From Deltaproteobacteria bacterium (GTDB lineage: Bacteria > Myxococcota_A > Polyangia > Haliangiales > SHYZ01), in assembly GCA_016210055.1 (NCBI GenBank), contig JACQUZ010000082.1:1-52471 (forward strand): DNA of 52,471 nt, written 5' to 3'. Both the position numbers and the translations under genes were made by a program. This document shows, in pieces, positions 1 to 9,502 of the stretch. Numbering within the stretch: position 1 is the first letter of the stretch; every line of letters begins with the position of its first letter. The notes beneath the pieces are model-generated. The model was not told the DNA's origin and did not search any database. It saw nothing but the letters and a program-made list of their open reading frames with translations.

Positions 1-1
1 G

Positions 2-2923
2 ATGATCGCCGACATGGGCGCGTGTCTGAACATGACGCGAACGCCTGATTGCCACTTCTTCGCAGAGGCCCGGCACAACGGCACCAAGGCGGTCGTCTTC
101 TCGCCGGATTTCAGCCAGGTGTGCAAGTACGCCGATCAATGGGTGCCTCTGCACGCGGGGAGTGACGGCGCCTTCTGGATGGCCGTCTCCCACGTGATCC
201 TGAACGAGTTCCACCACGAGAAGGCCACGCCGTACTTCGTCAATTACGTCAAGAAGTTCACCGATAGCCCCTACCTGGTGAAGCTAGACAAGGTAGGCAA
301 TCACTACCGTCCCGGCCGTCTTGTTCGCGCCAAAGAGATCGCGAAATGGAAGGACATCGAGAACGGCGATTGGAAGTTCCTCAACTTTGACCAGAGGACC
401 AACGAGCTGGTGATTCCCAAGGGCAGCGTCGGACACCGCTGGGACAAGACGCCCGGTAACTGGAACATGCTGCTCGAGAACGCGGCCGACAACAAGCCGT
501 ACGATCCGACGCTCACGCTCCTTGGTCATCGCGACGACACGCTGCCGACGGAGTTCACCGACTTTGGATTGGACAAGATCGCCGTCCGCAACGTGCCAGT
601 GAGATACGTGGACACCGCCGAGGGCAAGGTTCCGGTGACCACGGTCTACGATCTCATCATGGCCCAGTACGGCGTCGGGCGCGGCCTCGCCGGCGACTAC
701 GCGAAGGACTACGCGGATCCGAACGCCGCGTACACGCCTGCGTGGCAGGAGATCCTGACCGGGATCGACTCCAAGACGGTGCTTCAATTCGCCCGTGAAT
801 GGGCGAGCACCGCCGAGGCCACCGAAGGCAAGTGCATGATCATCATCGGCGCGGGTATCAATCACTGGTACCACGCCAACCTGATGTACCGCGCCGGCGC
901 GATGGCTTTGATGCTCTCGGGCTGCGTCGGCAGGAACGGTGGCGGTCTCAACCACTACGTTGGACAAGAGAAGCTTGCGCCGGTCGATTCATGGTCGGCC
1001 ATCGCGTTCGCGAAGGACTGGCAGGGCCCCAGTCGCCTGCAGCAGGCCCCGCTCTGGCACTACATCAACACCTGCCAGTATCGCTACGACGGGCAGTTCT
1101 CCCGTTACAACGCGGTCCCGAAGAACGAGCGCACGGCGCAGCATACGGCCGACACGATCTACCAGTCGGTGCGCATGGGCTGGATGCCGTTCTATCCCCA
1201 ATTCGAACAGAACCCGCTCGAGCTCTCTCGCGAAGCGCAGAAGACGGGCGCGAAGAACGACGACGAAATACTCAAGCACGCGCTCGAGAAGCTCAAGAAC
1301 AAGAAGCTTGCCTACTCGGTCAGCGATCCCGACTCCGAGCAGAACTTCCCGCGCGTTTGGTACATCTGGCGCGGCAACGCCATCATGGGGAGCATGAAGG
1401 GGCATGAGTATGCCCTCAAGCACTACCTTGGCACGCACTCCAATGCCATCGGCAAGGACTCCGATGAGCATACCAGCGAGGTGAAGTGGCACGACGTCGC
1501 GCCCACTGGGAAGATGGATCTGGTCGTCGATCTGAATTTCCGCATGGACTCGTCGGCGCTGTACTCGGACATCGTTCTCCCCGCCGCTTCCTGGTACGAA
1601 AAGGCCGATCTCAATAGCACCGACCTGCACTCCTTTATCCACCCGCTCTCCCAGGCGGTCGCGCCGGTTTGGGAGTCGAAGTCGGACTGGGACATCTTCA
1701 AGTTGATCGCCAAGGCGACCAGCGAGTGCGCGAAGAAGCATCTTCCGGGCGTCCAGAAGGACATCGTCGCGACGCCGCTCTCGCACGACACGGCGGACGA
1801 GATCACGCAGCCGACCATCAAGGATTGGTACCGCGGCGAGTGCGAGGCCATCCCCGGCAAGACGATGCACAAGATGGGCGTGGTCGATCGCGACTACACC
1901 AAGCTCCATGAGAAGTACATCTCCCTGGGTGAGAACATCCGCTCGAAAGGGCTCGGAGCTCACGGCAATCATTACACGTGCGAGGCCGAATACGACCAGC
2001 TCATCGCCTCGAATCACTTCCCGACGGAAGTCGTCGATGGCAAGGTCCTGCCCTCGCTCCGCGAGGACAACCAAGCCGCCAACGTCCTCTTGCACCTGTC
2101 CACGCTCACAAACGGCACGCTCAACATGCGGGCGTACCGGAACATGGAGAAAAAGACGGGGCTGCCCCTTGCCGACTTGGGAGCAGGCAGCGAGGACGTA
2201 CGTATTACGTACGAGGAGCTCCAGGCTCAGCCGCGGCGATACAACACGTCTCCGCTCTGGTCGGGGCTCATGAACAACGGAAGAGCCTACGCGCCGTACA
2301 CGTACAACTACGACAAGCTGGTGCCCTGGCGAACGCTCACGGGCAGGCAGCACTTCTATCTCGATCACGAGCTGTATCTCGCCTATGGGGAGCACCTGCC
2401 GACGTACAAGCCGTCTCCGAAACCGGCGGCTTACGGTGACTTGAAAGAGACGCTCAAGGGCGGTGAGGCCCTGGCCTTAAACTGCCTCACGCCCCACGGC
2501 AAGTGGCACATCCATTCGACGTACATGGAGAACCACCGCATGCTCACGCTGTCGCGCGGGTGCGAGCCGTGCTGGCTGAGCGAGGCCGACGCGCAGGCGC
2601 TGGGCATCCAGGACAACGACTGGGTGGAGGTCTACAACGACCACGGCGTGTACTGCACGCGCGCCTGCGTGAGCTCGCGCATCCCGAAGGGCGTGTGCAT
2701 TGTCTACCACGTACCCGAGCGAACCGTCGGAATTCCCAAATCGCAGGTGCGTGGGAATCGGCGGGCTGGTGGGCACAACAGCTTCACGCGGGTTCACTTG
2801 AAGCCGAACTACCTGAGCGGTGGCTATGGGCAGTTTAGCTACCACTTCAACTACTGGGGTCCCATTGCGCCGCAGCGGGATACCCACGTCATTGTCAAGA
2901 AAATGACCACGGTCGTCTTCTGA
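2..2923 (+). CDS. narG: Respiratory nitrate reductase alpha subunit NarG (5' partial)
   Basis: Catalytic molybdopterin subunit of the membrane-bound quinol:nitrate reductase NarGHI, which reduces nitrate to nitrite on the cytoplasmic face. The reading frame is open from the first bases of the window, and 973 residues are visible. By recalled alignment with E. coli NarG (about 1,250 residues) the first visible residues correspond to the segment around TRTPDxHFF. Roughly the first 260 residues, including the N-terminal [4Fe-4S] binding region and the molybdenum-ligand Asp, therefore lie outside. Recognisable NarG blocks include [74 protein letters not shown] and the C-terminal [11 protein letters not shown]. 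It leads the nar operon; narH starts 13 bases downstream behind a GAGAGGGA ribosome-binding site. The apparent ATG at base 2 is internal to the gene, not its start. Confidence 0.97.
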   Translation: MIADMGACLNMTRTPDCHFFAEARHNGTKAVVFSPDFSQVCKYADQWVPLHAGSDGAFWMAVSHVILNEFHHEKATPYFVNYVKKFTDSPYLVKLDKVGNHYRPGRLVRAKEIAKWKDIENGDWKFLNFDQRTNELVIPKGSVGHRWDKTPGNWNMLLENAADNKPYDPTLTLLGHRDDTLPTEFTDFGLDKIAVRNVPVRYVDTAEGKVPVTTVYDLIMAQYGVGRGLAGDYAKDYADPNAAYTPAWQEILTGIDSKTVLQFAREWASTAEATEGKCMIIIGAGINHWYHANLMYRAGAMALMLSGCVGRNGGGLNHYVGQEKLAPVDSWSAIAFAKDWQGPSRLQQAPLWHYINTCQYRYDGQFSRYNAVPKNERTAQHTADTIYQSVRMGWMPFYPQFEQNPLELSREAQKTGAKNDDEILKHALEKLKNKKLAYSVSDPDSEQNFPRVWYIWRGNAIMGSMKGHEYALKHYLGTHSNAIGKDSDEHTSEVKWHDVAPTGKMDLVVDLNFRMDSSALYSDIVLPAASWYEKADLNSTDLHSFIHPLSQAVAPVWESKSDWDIFKLIAKATSECAKKHLPGVQKDIVATPLSHDTADEITQPTIKDWYRGECEAIPGKTMHKMGVVDRDYTKLHEKYISLGENIRSKGLGAHGNHYTCEAEYDQLIASNHFPTEVVDGKVLPSLREDNQAANVLLHLSTLTNGTLNMRAYRNMEKKTGLPLADLGAGSEDVRITYEELQAQPRRYNTSPLWSGLMNNGRAYAPYTYNYDKLVPWRTLTGRQHFYLDHELYLAYGEHLPTYKPSPKPAAYGDLKETLKGGEALALNCLTPHGKWHIHSTYMENHRMLTLSRGCEPCWLSEADAQALGIQDNDWVEVYNDHGVYCTRACVSSRIPKGVCIVYHVPERTVGIPKSQVRGNRRAGGHNSFTRVHLKPNYLSGGYGQFSYHFNYWGPIAPQRDTHVIVKKMTTVVF

Positions 2924-2936
2924 GAGGGACAAAGAG

Positions 2937-4487
2937 ATGGATATCAGAGCGCAAGTCTCAATGGTCTTTCATCTTGACAAGTGCATCGGCTGTCACACGT
3001 GCTCGGTCGCCTGCAAGAACATCTGGACGGATCGCAAGGGCGCCGAGTACCAGTGGTGGAACAACGTCGAGACGAAGCCGGGCACTGGTTACCCAGGAAA
3101 GTGGGAAGATCAGGAGATCTACAAGGGCGGCTGGTACAAGGATGAGGCCGGCCGCATCCACTTGAAGGGCGCCGGCAAGCAGAAGGGGCTCCTCAACATC
3201 TTCCACAACCCCAATCTGCCGGCGATTGAGGACTACTACGAGCCGTTCACTTACAACTACTTGAACCTGATCGAGGCGCCTCCTGGCGACGATCAGCCGA
3301 CGGCTCGGCCCGTATCCTTGATTACCGGTGAGCCGATGGACGTCAAGATGGGACCCAACTGGGACGACGATCTCAGTGGAACGCCCGACTACGCGCGCAA
3401 CGACCCGAACCTCGAGAAGCTCACGCCTGCAGAGCGTGAGGCCATGTTCCAGCTGGAACGAATGGCGTTCTTCTATCTCCCGAGGATCTGCAACCATTGC
3501 CTCAATCCGGGCTGCGTCGCTTCGTGTCCTTCCGGCGCGATCTACAAGCGCGGCGAAGACGGAATCGTCCTCATCAACCAAAAGGTGTGTCGAGCCTGGC
3601 GGATGTGTGTCACCGCCTGCCCGTACAAGAAGTCGTATTACAACTGGCACACGGGCAAGTCGGAGAAGTGCATTCTATGCTTCCCGCGCATGGAAGCGGG
3701 CTACGCGCCCGCCTGCATGCACTCTTGCGTGGGGCGCATCCGCTATCTCGGCGTCATGCTCTACGATGCCGATCGGATCGAAGCAGCGGCGTCGGCTGAC
3801 GAAAAGCACCTCATCGCGACGCAGCTCAACATCCTGATGGACCCGTTCGATGAAGCGGTGATCGAAGGGGCCAAGCGGAACGGGATTCCCGATTCGACCA
3901 TCAAGGCGGCGCAGAGCTCGCCGACCTACAAGTTCGTCAAGGAGTGGGGCATGGCGTTGCCGCTCCACCCTGAGTTCAGAACTCTCCCGATGCTCTTCTA
4001 CGTGCCTCCGCTCCTGCCGGTGATGGCTTCTGTCACCCAGTCGGATGGCGCCCAAAAGGACAAGCTCAACCCGATTGCGAAGACGTGGACCGACAACTGG
4101 CTCTACGACACCAGCACCGAGGAGCTCTGGGGAACGATCGAGCAGGCCCGCTTCCCACTCAAGTACCTGGCGAGCTTGTTCGGCGCCGGGGATACGTCGG
4201 CGGTTGCGCTTAGGCTCAAGAGGCTGATGGCGGTGCGGATGTATCGTCGCTGGAAGACGGTGGGCGATCTCCCCGAGGCGAGGGTGACCAAGGCCCTTAG
4301 CGAGACCGGACTGACCCAGGAGTCGGCCGAGGCCATCTTCTATCTGACGGCCCTCGCGAAGTTCAACGAGCGCTTCGTCATCCCGCCTGCGCACCGCGAA
4401 CAGGCCATGGAGATGATCGAGTTCACCGGTGACGTGAAGGGGGCGACCGGCTTTGGATTCCGCGAGAGGCCGGAGCGAGGACTGTGA
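2937..4487 (+). CDS. narH: Respiratory nitrate reductase beta subunit NarH
   Basis: Iron-sulfur electron-transfer subunit (516 residues; E. coli NarH 512) that passes electrons from NarI haems to NarG. Four cysteine groups are visible. They are C16/C19/C22/C26, C185/C188/C193/C197, C218-x2-W221-x2-C224-x3-C228, and C245/C248/C260/C264. The Trp at position 221 replaces a Cys, the classic NarH feature that makes one centre a [3Fe-4S] cluster instead of [4Fe-4S]. The blocks GKSEKCILC and CVGRIRYLGVMLYDAD are typical of NarH. The ATG at 2937 follows GAGAGGGACAAAGAG. The stop codon lies one base before the narJ start, so translation of the two is probably coupled. Confidence 0.97.
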   Translation: MDIRAQVSMVFHLDKCIGCHTCSVACKNIWTDRKGAEYQWWNNVETKPGTGYPGKWEDQEIYKGGWYKDEAGRIHLKGAGKQKGLLNIFHNPNLPAIEDYYEPFTYNYLNLIEAPPGDDQPTARPVSLITGEPMDVKMGPNWDDDLSGTPDYARNDPNLEKLTPAEREAMFQLERMAFFYLPRICNHCLNPGCVASCPSGAIYKRGEDGIVLINQKVCRAWRMCVTACPYKKSYYNWHTGKSEKCILCFPRMEAGYAPACMHSCVGRIRYLGVMLYDADRIEAAASADEKHLIATQLNILMDPFDEAVIEGAKRNGIPDSTIKAAQSSPTYKFVKEWGMALPLHPEFRTLPMLFYVPPLLPVMASVTQSDGAQKDKLNPIAKTWTDNWLYDTSTEELWGTIEQARFPLKYLASLFGAGDTSAVALRLKRLMAVRMYRRWKTVGDLPEARVTKALSETGLTQESAEAIFYLTALAKFNERFVIPPAHREQAMEMIEFTGDVKGATGFGFRERPERGL

Positions 4488-4488
4488 C

Positions 4489-5193
4489 ATGACCGCCATG
4501 CATTACGAGGTCCTGGCCAGGCTATTGGCCTATCCTGGGCCCGAGTTCGAAGCGGAGGTGGAGCACGCAGTCCAGCACTTCTCCGCGCTTTGCCCGCGCG
4601 CAGCGCAGGCGCTTGGGGAGTTCCAAGCGCTCATGCCCAAAGGCGACCTCGTCGCGCTGCGGGAGCTGTACACGCGGACCTTCGACGTCCAGGCGATCAC
4701 CTCGCTCGACATTGGCTACACCCTATTCGGCGAGGACTACAAGCGAGGAGCGTTGCTCGCCAACTTGAGCGGCGAGCACGCACGCTGCGGCAACGAGTGT
4801 GGCGTGGATCTCGCCGATCACCTCACGAACGTGCTTCGCTTGTTGCCGAAGATGACCGACGCGGCGCTGCGTGAGGAGCTTGTGAGCGTGCTGGTCGCGC
4901 CGGCGTTACAAGAAATGATTCGCGAGTTCGAGCCCGCACGCCTCGTGAAGAAAGAGGCGCTCTACAAGAAGCACCACAAGACGATCATCGAGTCCGCGTC
5001 GGGCGAGGCGCGCACGGCCTATCGCCACGCCCTCGAGGCGGTCCTAGAGGTGCTACGCAAGGAGTTCGTCCTAAAGATAAGCTTGCCGATTGACCAGGAA
5101 TCTAGGTTCGCCGGCTCGATCGGTGCGGAGTTGGGGATTGAGGATTCAGGTCCCTGCACAGAGCAACCCCGACAATCAATGAGAGGTGCGTGA
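4489..5193 (+). CDS. narJ: Nitrate reductase assembly chaperone NarJ
   Basis: Cytoplasmic chaperone (234 residues; E. coli NarJ 236) that holds NarGH for cofactor insertion and membrane attachment and is absent from the final enzyme. The N-terminal pattern YEVLARLLAYPGPEF and the block LYTRTFDVQAITSLDIGYTLFGEDYKRG are typical of NarJ/TorD-like family members. The frame is open further upstream to an ATG at 4453 inside narH, but the ATG at 4489, one base after the narH stop and behind GGAGCGAGGA, fits family length and operon structure. The last base of its TGA stop is the first base of the narI ATG. The C-terminal tail after about residue 205 has no visible motif. Confidence 0.93.
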   Translation: MTAMHYEVLARLLAYPGPEFEAEVEHAVQHFSALCPRAAQALGEFQALMPKGDLVALRELYTRTFDVQAITSLDIGYTLFGEDYKRGALLANLSGEHARCGNECGVDLADHLTNVLRLLPKMTDAALREELVSVLVAPALQEMIREFEPARLVKKEALYKKHHKTIIESASGEARTAYRHALEAVLEVLRKEFVLKISLPIDQESRFAGSIGAELGIEDSGPCTEQPRQSMRGA

Positions 5194-5921
5194 TGAACCT
5201 GCCGAACGTCTTTCTGTTCGTGGGACTTCCCTATGCCGCGATGCTCATTTTCCTCGTCGGCACGATCCAGCGTTATCGCTCCAAGGGCTTCAAGGTTTCC
5301 TCTCTCTCGTCGCAATTCCTGGAAGGGAAGGCGCTCTTCTGGGGAACGATCCCCTTTCACTTTGGGATCCTCGTGGTCTTCCTGGGGCATCTCACGGCGT
5401 TCCTCATTCCGCGCGGGACATTGCTTTGGAATAGCAATCCCGCTCGCTTGATCGTCCTCGAGGTCACCGCCTTCACGTTCGGTATCAGCGTCTTGGTAGG
5501 CCTCTCTTCGCTCTTGATGAGGAGGATCCGGAATCCACGCGTCGCCATGGTGACGACGAGAATGGACGTTGTCCTTGAGCTGCTCCTGCTCGCGCAGGTG
5601 GTATTGGGCTTGTGGATTGCGCTGGGCTACCGCTGGGGATCGTCCTGGTTTGCCGCGGACCTTACGCCCTACCTCTGGTCGCTGTTCGCTCTCGATCCGA
5701 ACATCGTCGCGGTCAGCGCGATGCCCATTCCCATCAAGCTTCACATTGTTGGGGCTTGGGTCATTTTTGCGGTCTTTCCTTTCACTCGACTGGTTCACAT
5801 CTTGGTGGCTCCGCTCCACTACATCGTCCGTCCGTATCAGGTCGTCATGTGGAACTGGGACCGCAAGGCAATACGCGACCCCGGCTCTCCGTGGACCCAC
5901 ACGCGGCCCAAGAACAACTGA
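5193..5921 (+). CDS. narI: Nitrate reductase gamma subunit NarI (cytochrome b)
   Basis: Membrane anchor and quinol oxidase subunit of NarGHI with two b haems (242 residues, about five hydrophobic segments). With the ATG at 5193, the histidines fall at H56, H66, H184 and H202. E. coli NarI uses H56, H66, H187 and H205 as axial haem ligands, a near-exact match that also supports this start over the GTG at 5190. The segments PFHFGILVVFLGHLTAF and IKLHIVGAWVIFAVFPFTRLVH hold the ligand pairs. It overlaps the narJ stop by one base, as expected for coupled translation. Quinol oxidation at this subunit links the enzyme to the proton-motive force. Confidence 0.96.
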   Translation: MNLPNVFLFVGLPYAAMLIFLVGTIQRYRSKGFKVSSLSSQFLEGKALFWGTIPFHFGILVVFLGHLTAFLIPRGTLLWNSNPARLIVLEVTAFTFGISVLVGLSSLLMRRIRNPRVAMVTTRMDVVLELLLLAQVVLGLWIALGYRWGSSWFAADLTPYLWSLFALDPNIVAVSAMPIPIKLHIVGAWVIFAVFPFTRLVHILVAPLHYIVRPYQVVMWNWDRKAIRDPGSPWTHTRPKNN

Positions 5922-5935
5922 GTAGGTCCGGGGAC

Positions 5936-6679
5936 ATGGGCAGTGCCAATCAGGTGGACCCGCTGACGAGACAGCCCGAGGCGGGCGTGAGCGCCGCGGG
6001 CCTGTCCCCAATGGATCCGCCCGAGGCCTACGCTCCTCCAGCGCTGGACAGGGTGCCGCTTGAAGAGCTGCACCCCTTTCTCCGGCACTTGAGCGAGGAC
6101 CACTCTCGCTTGGCGGAAGAGCTCGCGCGTATCGACGAAGTGATCCTTGCTTGCGGACGGGCCGGATTCACCCCTGGAGTTGCCGGTGGAGTTGCCGCCT
6201 ACGAAGTCGCCAACGAAGTCGATCGAGAGCTCGCGCGCTTCATCGGGTTCGTGGAGCATGAATTCATCCCCCACAGTCGTCACGAAGAGCAGGCGCTGTT
6301 CCCCCTGCTTCGCAAGCGGCTCATCGCCGCCGGCGAGCACGGCAAGGGTCGGGAGCCCAAGACTTCCGTGGACGTCATGCAGGACGATCACGTCAAGGCC
6401 ATCCAGCTTGCGGCCGTCGTCTTGAATTTCCTTCGGCTCGCGCCGCATCTTCCCGACGATCGATCGAGACTGATCTTGAGGGACGCCGCGCTCAGGCACG
6501 CCAAGAGCCTGGTCGAGCACCTGCGACTGCACATGTTCCGAGAAGACAGCATCGTTTTCGTCTCGGCCCACAGGCTCATTTCCGGGGTCGAGCTTGACGG
6601 CGTGTGGTGCAAGACAGAAGCACGCGACATGAGCCGTCGAGTCAGTGAACAAGGAAGTGAACAAGGAAGTGGCACATGA
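5936..6679 (+). CDS. Hemerythrin-like (HHE domain) protein
   Basis: Probable non-haem di-iron protein of 247 residues. After a Pro/Ala-rich N-terminal stretch (1-45) the helical part carries the expected metal-ligand pattern: H56 in SEDHSRL, H108 in VEHEF, H116 and E117 in SRHEEQ, H152 in DDHVKA, and H195/H199 with D204 in EHLRLHMFRED. Proteins of this family bind O2, NO or iron. Placement between narI and narK suggests oxygen or nitric-oxide sensing or scavenging during nitrate respiration, which is an inference. The frame is open into narI, but the ATG at 5936, 14 bases after the narI stop, avoids a long overlap. The last codons hold a tandem repeat and overlap the next gene by four bases. 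Confidence 0.85.
   Translation: MGSANQVDPLTRQPEAGVSAAGLSPMDPPEAYAPPALDRVPLEELHPFLRHLSEDHSRLAEELARIDEVILACGRAGFTPGVAGGVAAYEVANEVDRELARFIGFVEHEFIPHSRHEEQALFPLLRKRLIAAGEHGKGREPKTSVDVMQDDHVKAIQLAAVVLNFLRLAPHLPDDRSRLILRDAALRHAKSLVEHLRLHMFREDSIVFVSAHRLISGVELDGVWCKTEARDMSRRVSEQGSEQGSGT
6644..6667 (+). repeat. Two tandem copies of a 12-base unit supplying a ribosome-binding site
   Basis: AGTGAACAAGGA occurs twice back to back. It encodes the repeated SEQG near the end of the hemerythrin-like protein, and the second copy places AAGGA eight bases before the ATG of the following transporter. Confidence 0.9.
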
Positions 6680-7929
6680 AAGAGGATCTCAAGGGATTCT
6701 GGAAGGCAGGTCACCTGCCGACGCTTATCACCGCCTTCATTTATTTCGACGTCTGCTTCTCCGTCTGGGTCGTAAACGGGGCCATGGCGCCTTTCATCTC
6801 CGAGGAGTTCCATCTCTCGGCGGCCCAGAAGGGCTTCATGATCTCGGTGCCCGTGATTGCCGGCGCGCTGATGCGCTTTCCTCTGGGAATCCTGGCTCAG
6901 TACATCGGGCGGAAACGGGCAGCCATGCTCGAGATGTCCGTGATCTCCGTCAGCCTCGTGTGGGGGTACTTCTTCACGACGTCACTTGGTTCGGTGGTCG
7001 CGATGGGAGTCGCCCTGGGCATGGCTGGCGCTAGCTTTGGCGTGGCGCTCTCACTCGGCTCGGGATCGTATCCGCCCAAGTACAAGGGGCTAGCCATGGG
7101 CATTGCCGGGGCGGGCAACTCGGGAACGGTGATCGCCATGTTGGCGGCGCCACCGCTTGCTCACGCCTATGGCTGGAGGACGGTGTATCTCCTCGGCCTG
7201 ATTCCCATGGTCCTCGCCATGGTGCTGCTGCAAATCTTCGCCAAGGAGCCGTCGGACCGAGAGGTGAAGAAGCTTGGGGACTATCTCAAGATCTTGGTCG
7301 ACCGGGACGCGTGGGTCTTCAACTTGATGTATAGCGTCACGTTCGGCGGCTTCATCGGCCTGGCGAACTTCCTGCCTACTCTCTTTCACGACCACTACGC
7401 CATCCCCAAGCAATCGGTGGGCATCTACGTGACCCTTGGCGTTGTCGCAGCCAGCGGCCTGCGCGTGGTCGGTGGGTGGCTGGCGGACCACATGGGTGGG
7501 CTTCGGGTGCTGTACGTGCTCTTCGGGATGATCCTTTTGAGCACGCTGGGCGCGGCCACGATGCCGGCTAACCCCTGGGTAATGGCGTTCCTAGTGGCGC
7601 TGGCCATGGGTGCGATGGGAGCGGGCAACGGAGCGGTGTTCCAGCTCGTGCCGCTGCGTTTCCGTGCGGAGACAGCGGTGGCGGGCAGCCTCATCGGCGA
7701 AATTGGGGCGTTGGCGGGGGGCTTTCTGCCCAATGCAATGGGTCTCGGGAAGCAGCACTTCGACTCCTTCACGCCCGGGTTTCTTGGAGGAGCGGCGCTT
7801 ACTGTCTTGTCGGTCGCCACCCTTGCCGTGCTGTCGCGCTCCTGGACCCATACCTGGGTGGGGAAGGGCGGCAGAGCGCGGGTCGAGCCACCAAGCCATG
7901 AAGAACGAGGCAAAGGGGTAATGTCATGA
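6676..7929 (+). CDS. narK: Nitrate/nitrite transporter, NarK1-like MFS protein
   Basis: Major facilitator transporter of 417 residues with about twelve hydrophobic segments, likely importing nitrate by proton symport or exchanging it for nitrite. The two substrate-binding arginines of the NarK family are in place: R67 in ALMRFPLG and R262 in GLRVVGGW. Both Gly-rich nitrate-signature stretches are visible, GIAGAGNSGT at 141-150 and AMGAMGAGNGAVFQL near residue 315. It overlaps the upstream gene by four bases (ATGA) and the downstream transporter by four bases, so all three are probably translated together. The assignment to a NarK1-type carrier is by recalled pattern. Confidence 0.93.
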   Translation: MKEDLKGFWKAGHLPTLITAFIYFDVCFSVWVVNGAMAPFISEEFHLSAAQKGFMISVPVIAGALMRFPLGILAQYIGRKRAAMLEMSVISVSLVWGYFFTTSLGSVVAMGVALGMAGASFGVALSLGSGSYPPKYKGLAMGIAGAGNSGTVIAMLAAPPLAHAYGWRTVYLLGLIPMVLAMVLLQIFAKEPSDREVKKLGDYLKILVDRDAWVFNLMYSVTFGGFIGLANFLPTLFHDHYAIPKQSVGIYVTLGVVAASGLRVVGGWLADHMGGLRVLYVLFGMILLSTLGAATMPANPWVMAFLVALAMGAMGAGNGAVFQLVPLRFRAETAVAGSLIGEIGALAGGFLPNAMGLGKQHFDSFTPGFLGGAALTVLSVATLAVLSRSWTHTWVGKGGRARVEPPSHEERGKGVMS

Positions 7930-9314
7930 AGACTATTCAGGGCGGGGCGAACGCGCTCGAGGTTGGTTCGAATAGCGGACCCGGGGGCTGGCTTTCCGTG
8001 TGGGAGCCGGAGAACGAGACTTTTTGGCAGCAGACCGGCAGCAGGGTCGCTTGGCGGACGCTGATCCTCACCACTGTCACTCTGATTCTCTCCTTCGCCA
8101 GTTGGTTCGTGATGAGCGTGTTGGTCGTCCGCCTGCCGGCGATCGGCTTCAAGTTCGATACGATGCAGCTGTTCTGGCTCGCTGCGATGCCCGGCTTGGC
8201 CGGTGGCACGCTGCGCGTCATCCACAGCTTCCTGATCCCGATCTTTGGGACACGGCTGGTGATCGGGGTCGCGACGCTGCTCAAGCTCATTCCTTGCATC
8301 GGGCTGGGGTTCGCGGTGTTAAACCCCGAGACGCCCTTTGGGGTGTTCATGCTGTTGGCGCTCCTGGCGGGCATGGGAGGCGGTGACTTCTCCTCGTACA
8401 TGCCGAGCACGAGCCTCTTCTTTCCCAAGCGCTTGCAAGGTGCGGCGCTGGGGATTCAGGCGGGGGTTGGCAACTTCGGCGTGAGCCTCGCGCAGTTCGT
8501 GACCCCCTGGATTATCGGCTTCTCGCTCTTTGGCGCGCTTGGCGGAGGTTCTCAGGTCTTCACGAAGGGAGGGGTAACCAAGGATATCTGGCTGCAAAAT
8601 GCCGTGTTCTGGTACGTGCCACTGCTCCTGGTTCTGGGATTCCTGTGCCTCGTCATGCTCCGCAGCGTTCCGGTCAAGGCGTCGTTCCGCGAGCAACTCG
8701 ACATCTTCAAGTCCAAGCACACGTGGTTCTGCACCATCACCTACGTGATGACTTTCGGGTCGTTCTCGGGGTTCGCGGCGGCCTTCCCGCTGATGATCAA
8801 GACGATCTATGGCGGCTTCCCAAATGCACCAGATCCGCTGAAGTATGCATTTCTTGGACCCCTCATCGGCTCGGCCACGCGGGTCATCTTCGGGTTCGTC
8901 GCGGACAAGATCGGTGGGGCGATCCTCACTCAGATCTCTGGCTTGGCAATGATCGCCATCTGCGCGGCGATGGTGTTCTTGGGCGTCTTGGCCCCCACCT
9001 CGCTCGACCAGTTCCCGCTTTTTGTCGCGTGCATGCTGGGGATCTTTTTCTTTGCTGGGGTCGGCAATGCCTCGACGTTCAGGCAGTACCCCATCATTTT
9101 CGCTCATTCTCCGCGCCAGGGCGCGCAGGTGCTTGGGTGGACAGGCGCGATCGCGGCGTATGGTCCGTTCGCGTTCTCAACCCTCGTGGGCGCATCCATC
9201 ACGAAGACCGGCTCGGCCGCGTCGTTCTTCATCGGGGCCGCGCTGTTCTACGTCGTCGCGGTGGCTATCAACTGGTGGTACTACGCAAGAAAGGGTTGCG
9301 AGCGGCCGTCGTAG
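7926..9314 (+). CDS. narK2: Nitrate/nitrite transporter, NarK2-like MFS protein
   Basis: Second NarK-family transporter (462 residues), clearly diverged from its neighbour and carrying an extra hydrophilic N-terminus of about 45 residues. R97 in GGTLRVIH and the later Arg in SATRVIFGF match the two substrate-binding arginines. The signature AGVGNFGVSLAQFVTP is typical of NarK2/NarU-type nitrite-nitrate carriers. In Paracoccus the two NarK types are fused in one protein; here they are separate genes with a four-base overlap, which suggests a paired nitrate importer and nitrate/nitrite exchanger. No terminator hairpin was recognised in the 188 bases before the next gene. Confidence 0.93.
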   Translation: MKTIQGGANALEVGSNSGPGGWLSVWEPENETFWQQTGSRVAWRTLILTTVTLILSFASWFVMSVLVVRLPAIGFKFDTMQLFWLAAMPGLAGGTLRVIHSFLIPIFGTRLVIGVATLLKLIPCIGLGFAVLNPETPFGVFMLLALLAGMGGGDFSSYMPSTSLFFPKRLQGAALGIQAGVGNFGVSLAQFVTPWIIGFSLFGALGGGSQVFTKGGVTKDIWLQNAVFWYVPLLLVLGFLCLVMLRSVPVKASFREQLDIFKSKHTWFCTITYVMTFGSFSGFAAAFPLMIKTIYGGFPNAPDPLKYAFLGPLIGSATRVIFGFVADKIGGAILTQISGLAMIAICAAMVFLGVLAPTSLDQFPLFVACMLGIFFFAGVGNASTFRQYPIIFAHSPRQGAQVLGWTGAIAAYGPFAFSTLVGASITKTGSAASFFIGAALFYVVAVAINWWYYARKGCERPS

Positions 9315-9502
9315 GACCTGCGAGACTTCAAGTACGCTCCGCCGCTCTCCGCCCGAGCCCGCCATGCCTGCTTGACCCCGCCCCCAATACCTGCGAAATC
9401 ATGGTGTTTTCTCGAGTGGCGATGTCCACGAGGGATGACTCTGCCCGGGTTCGCGCGAGGCGGCATGTTGGGCTAATCTTGGTACGCGTGGAGTGGGGAG
9501 CG

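Noticed and set aside
989..2395. Long open frame on the minus strand opposite narG (468 residues)
   Set aside because: It lies wholly opposite a well-supported gene, is Arg/Leu/Val-rich as expected from GC-rich antisense, and matches no family.
8645..9502. Upstream extension of the histidine-kinase frame through narK2
   Set aside because: It overlaps the transporter in another frame and has no kinase or membrane-domain similarity; a start near 9503 with its own ribosome-binding site is preferred.
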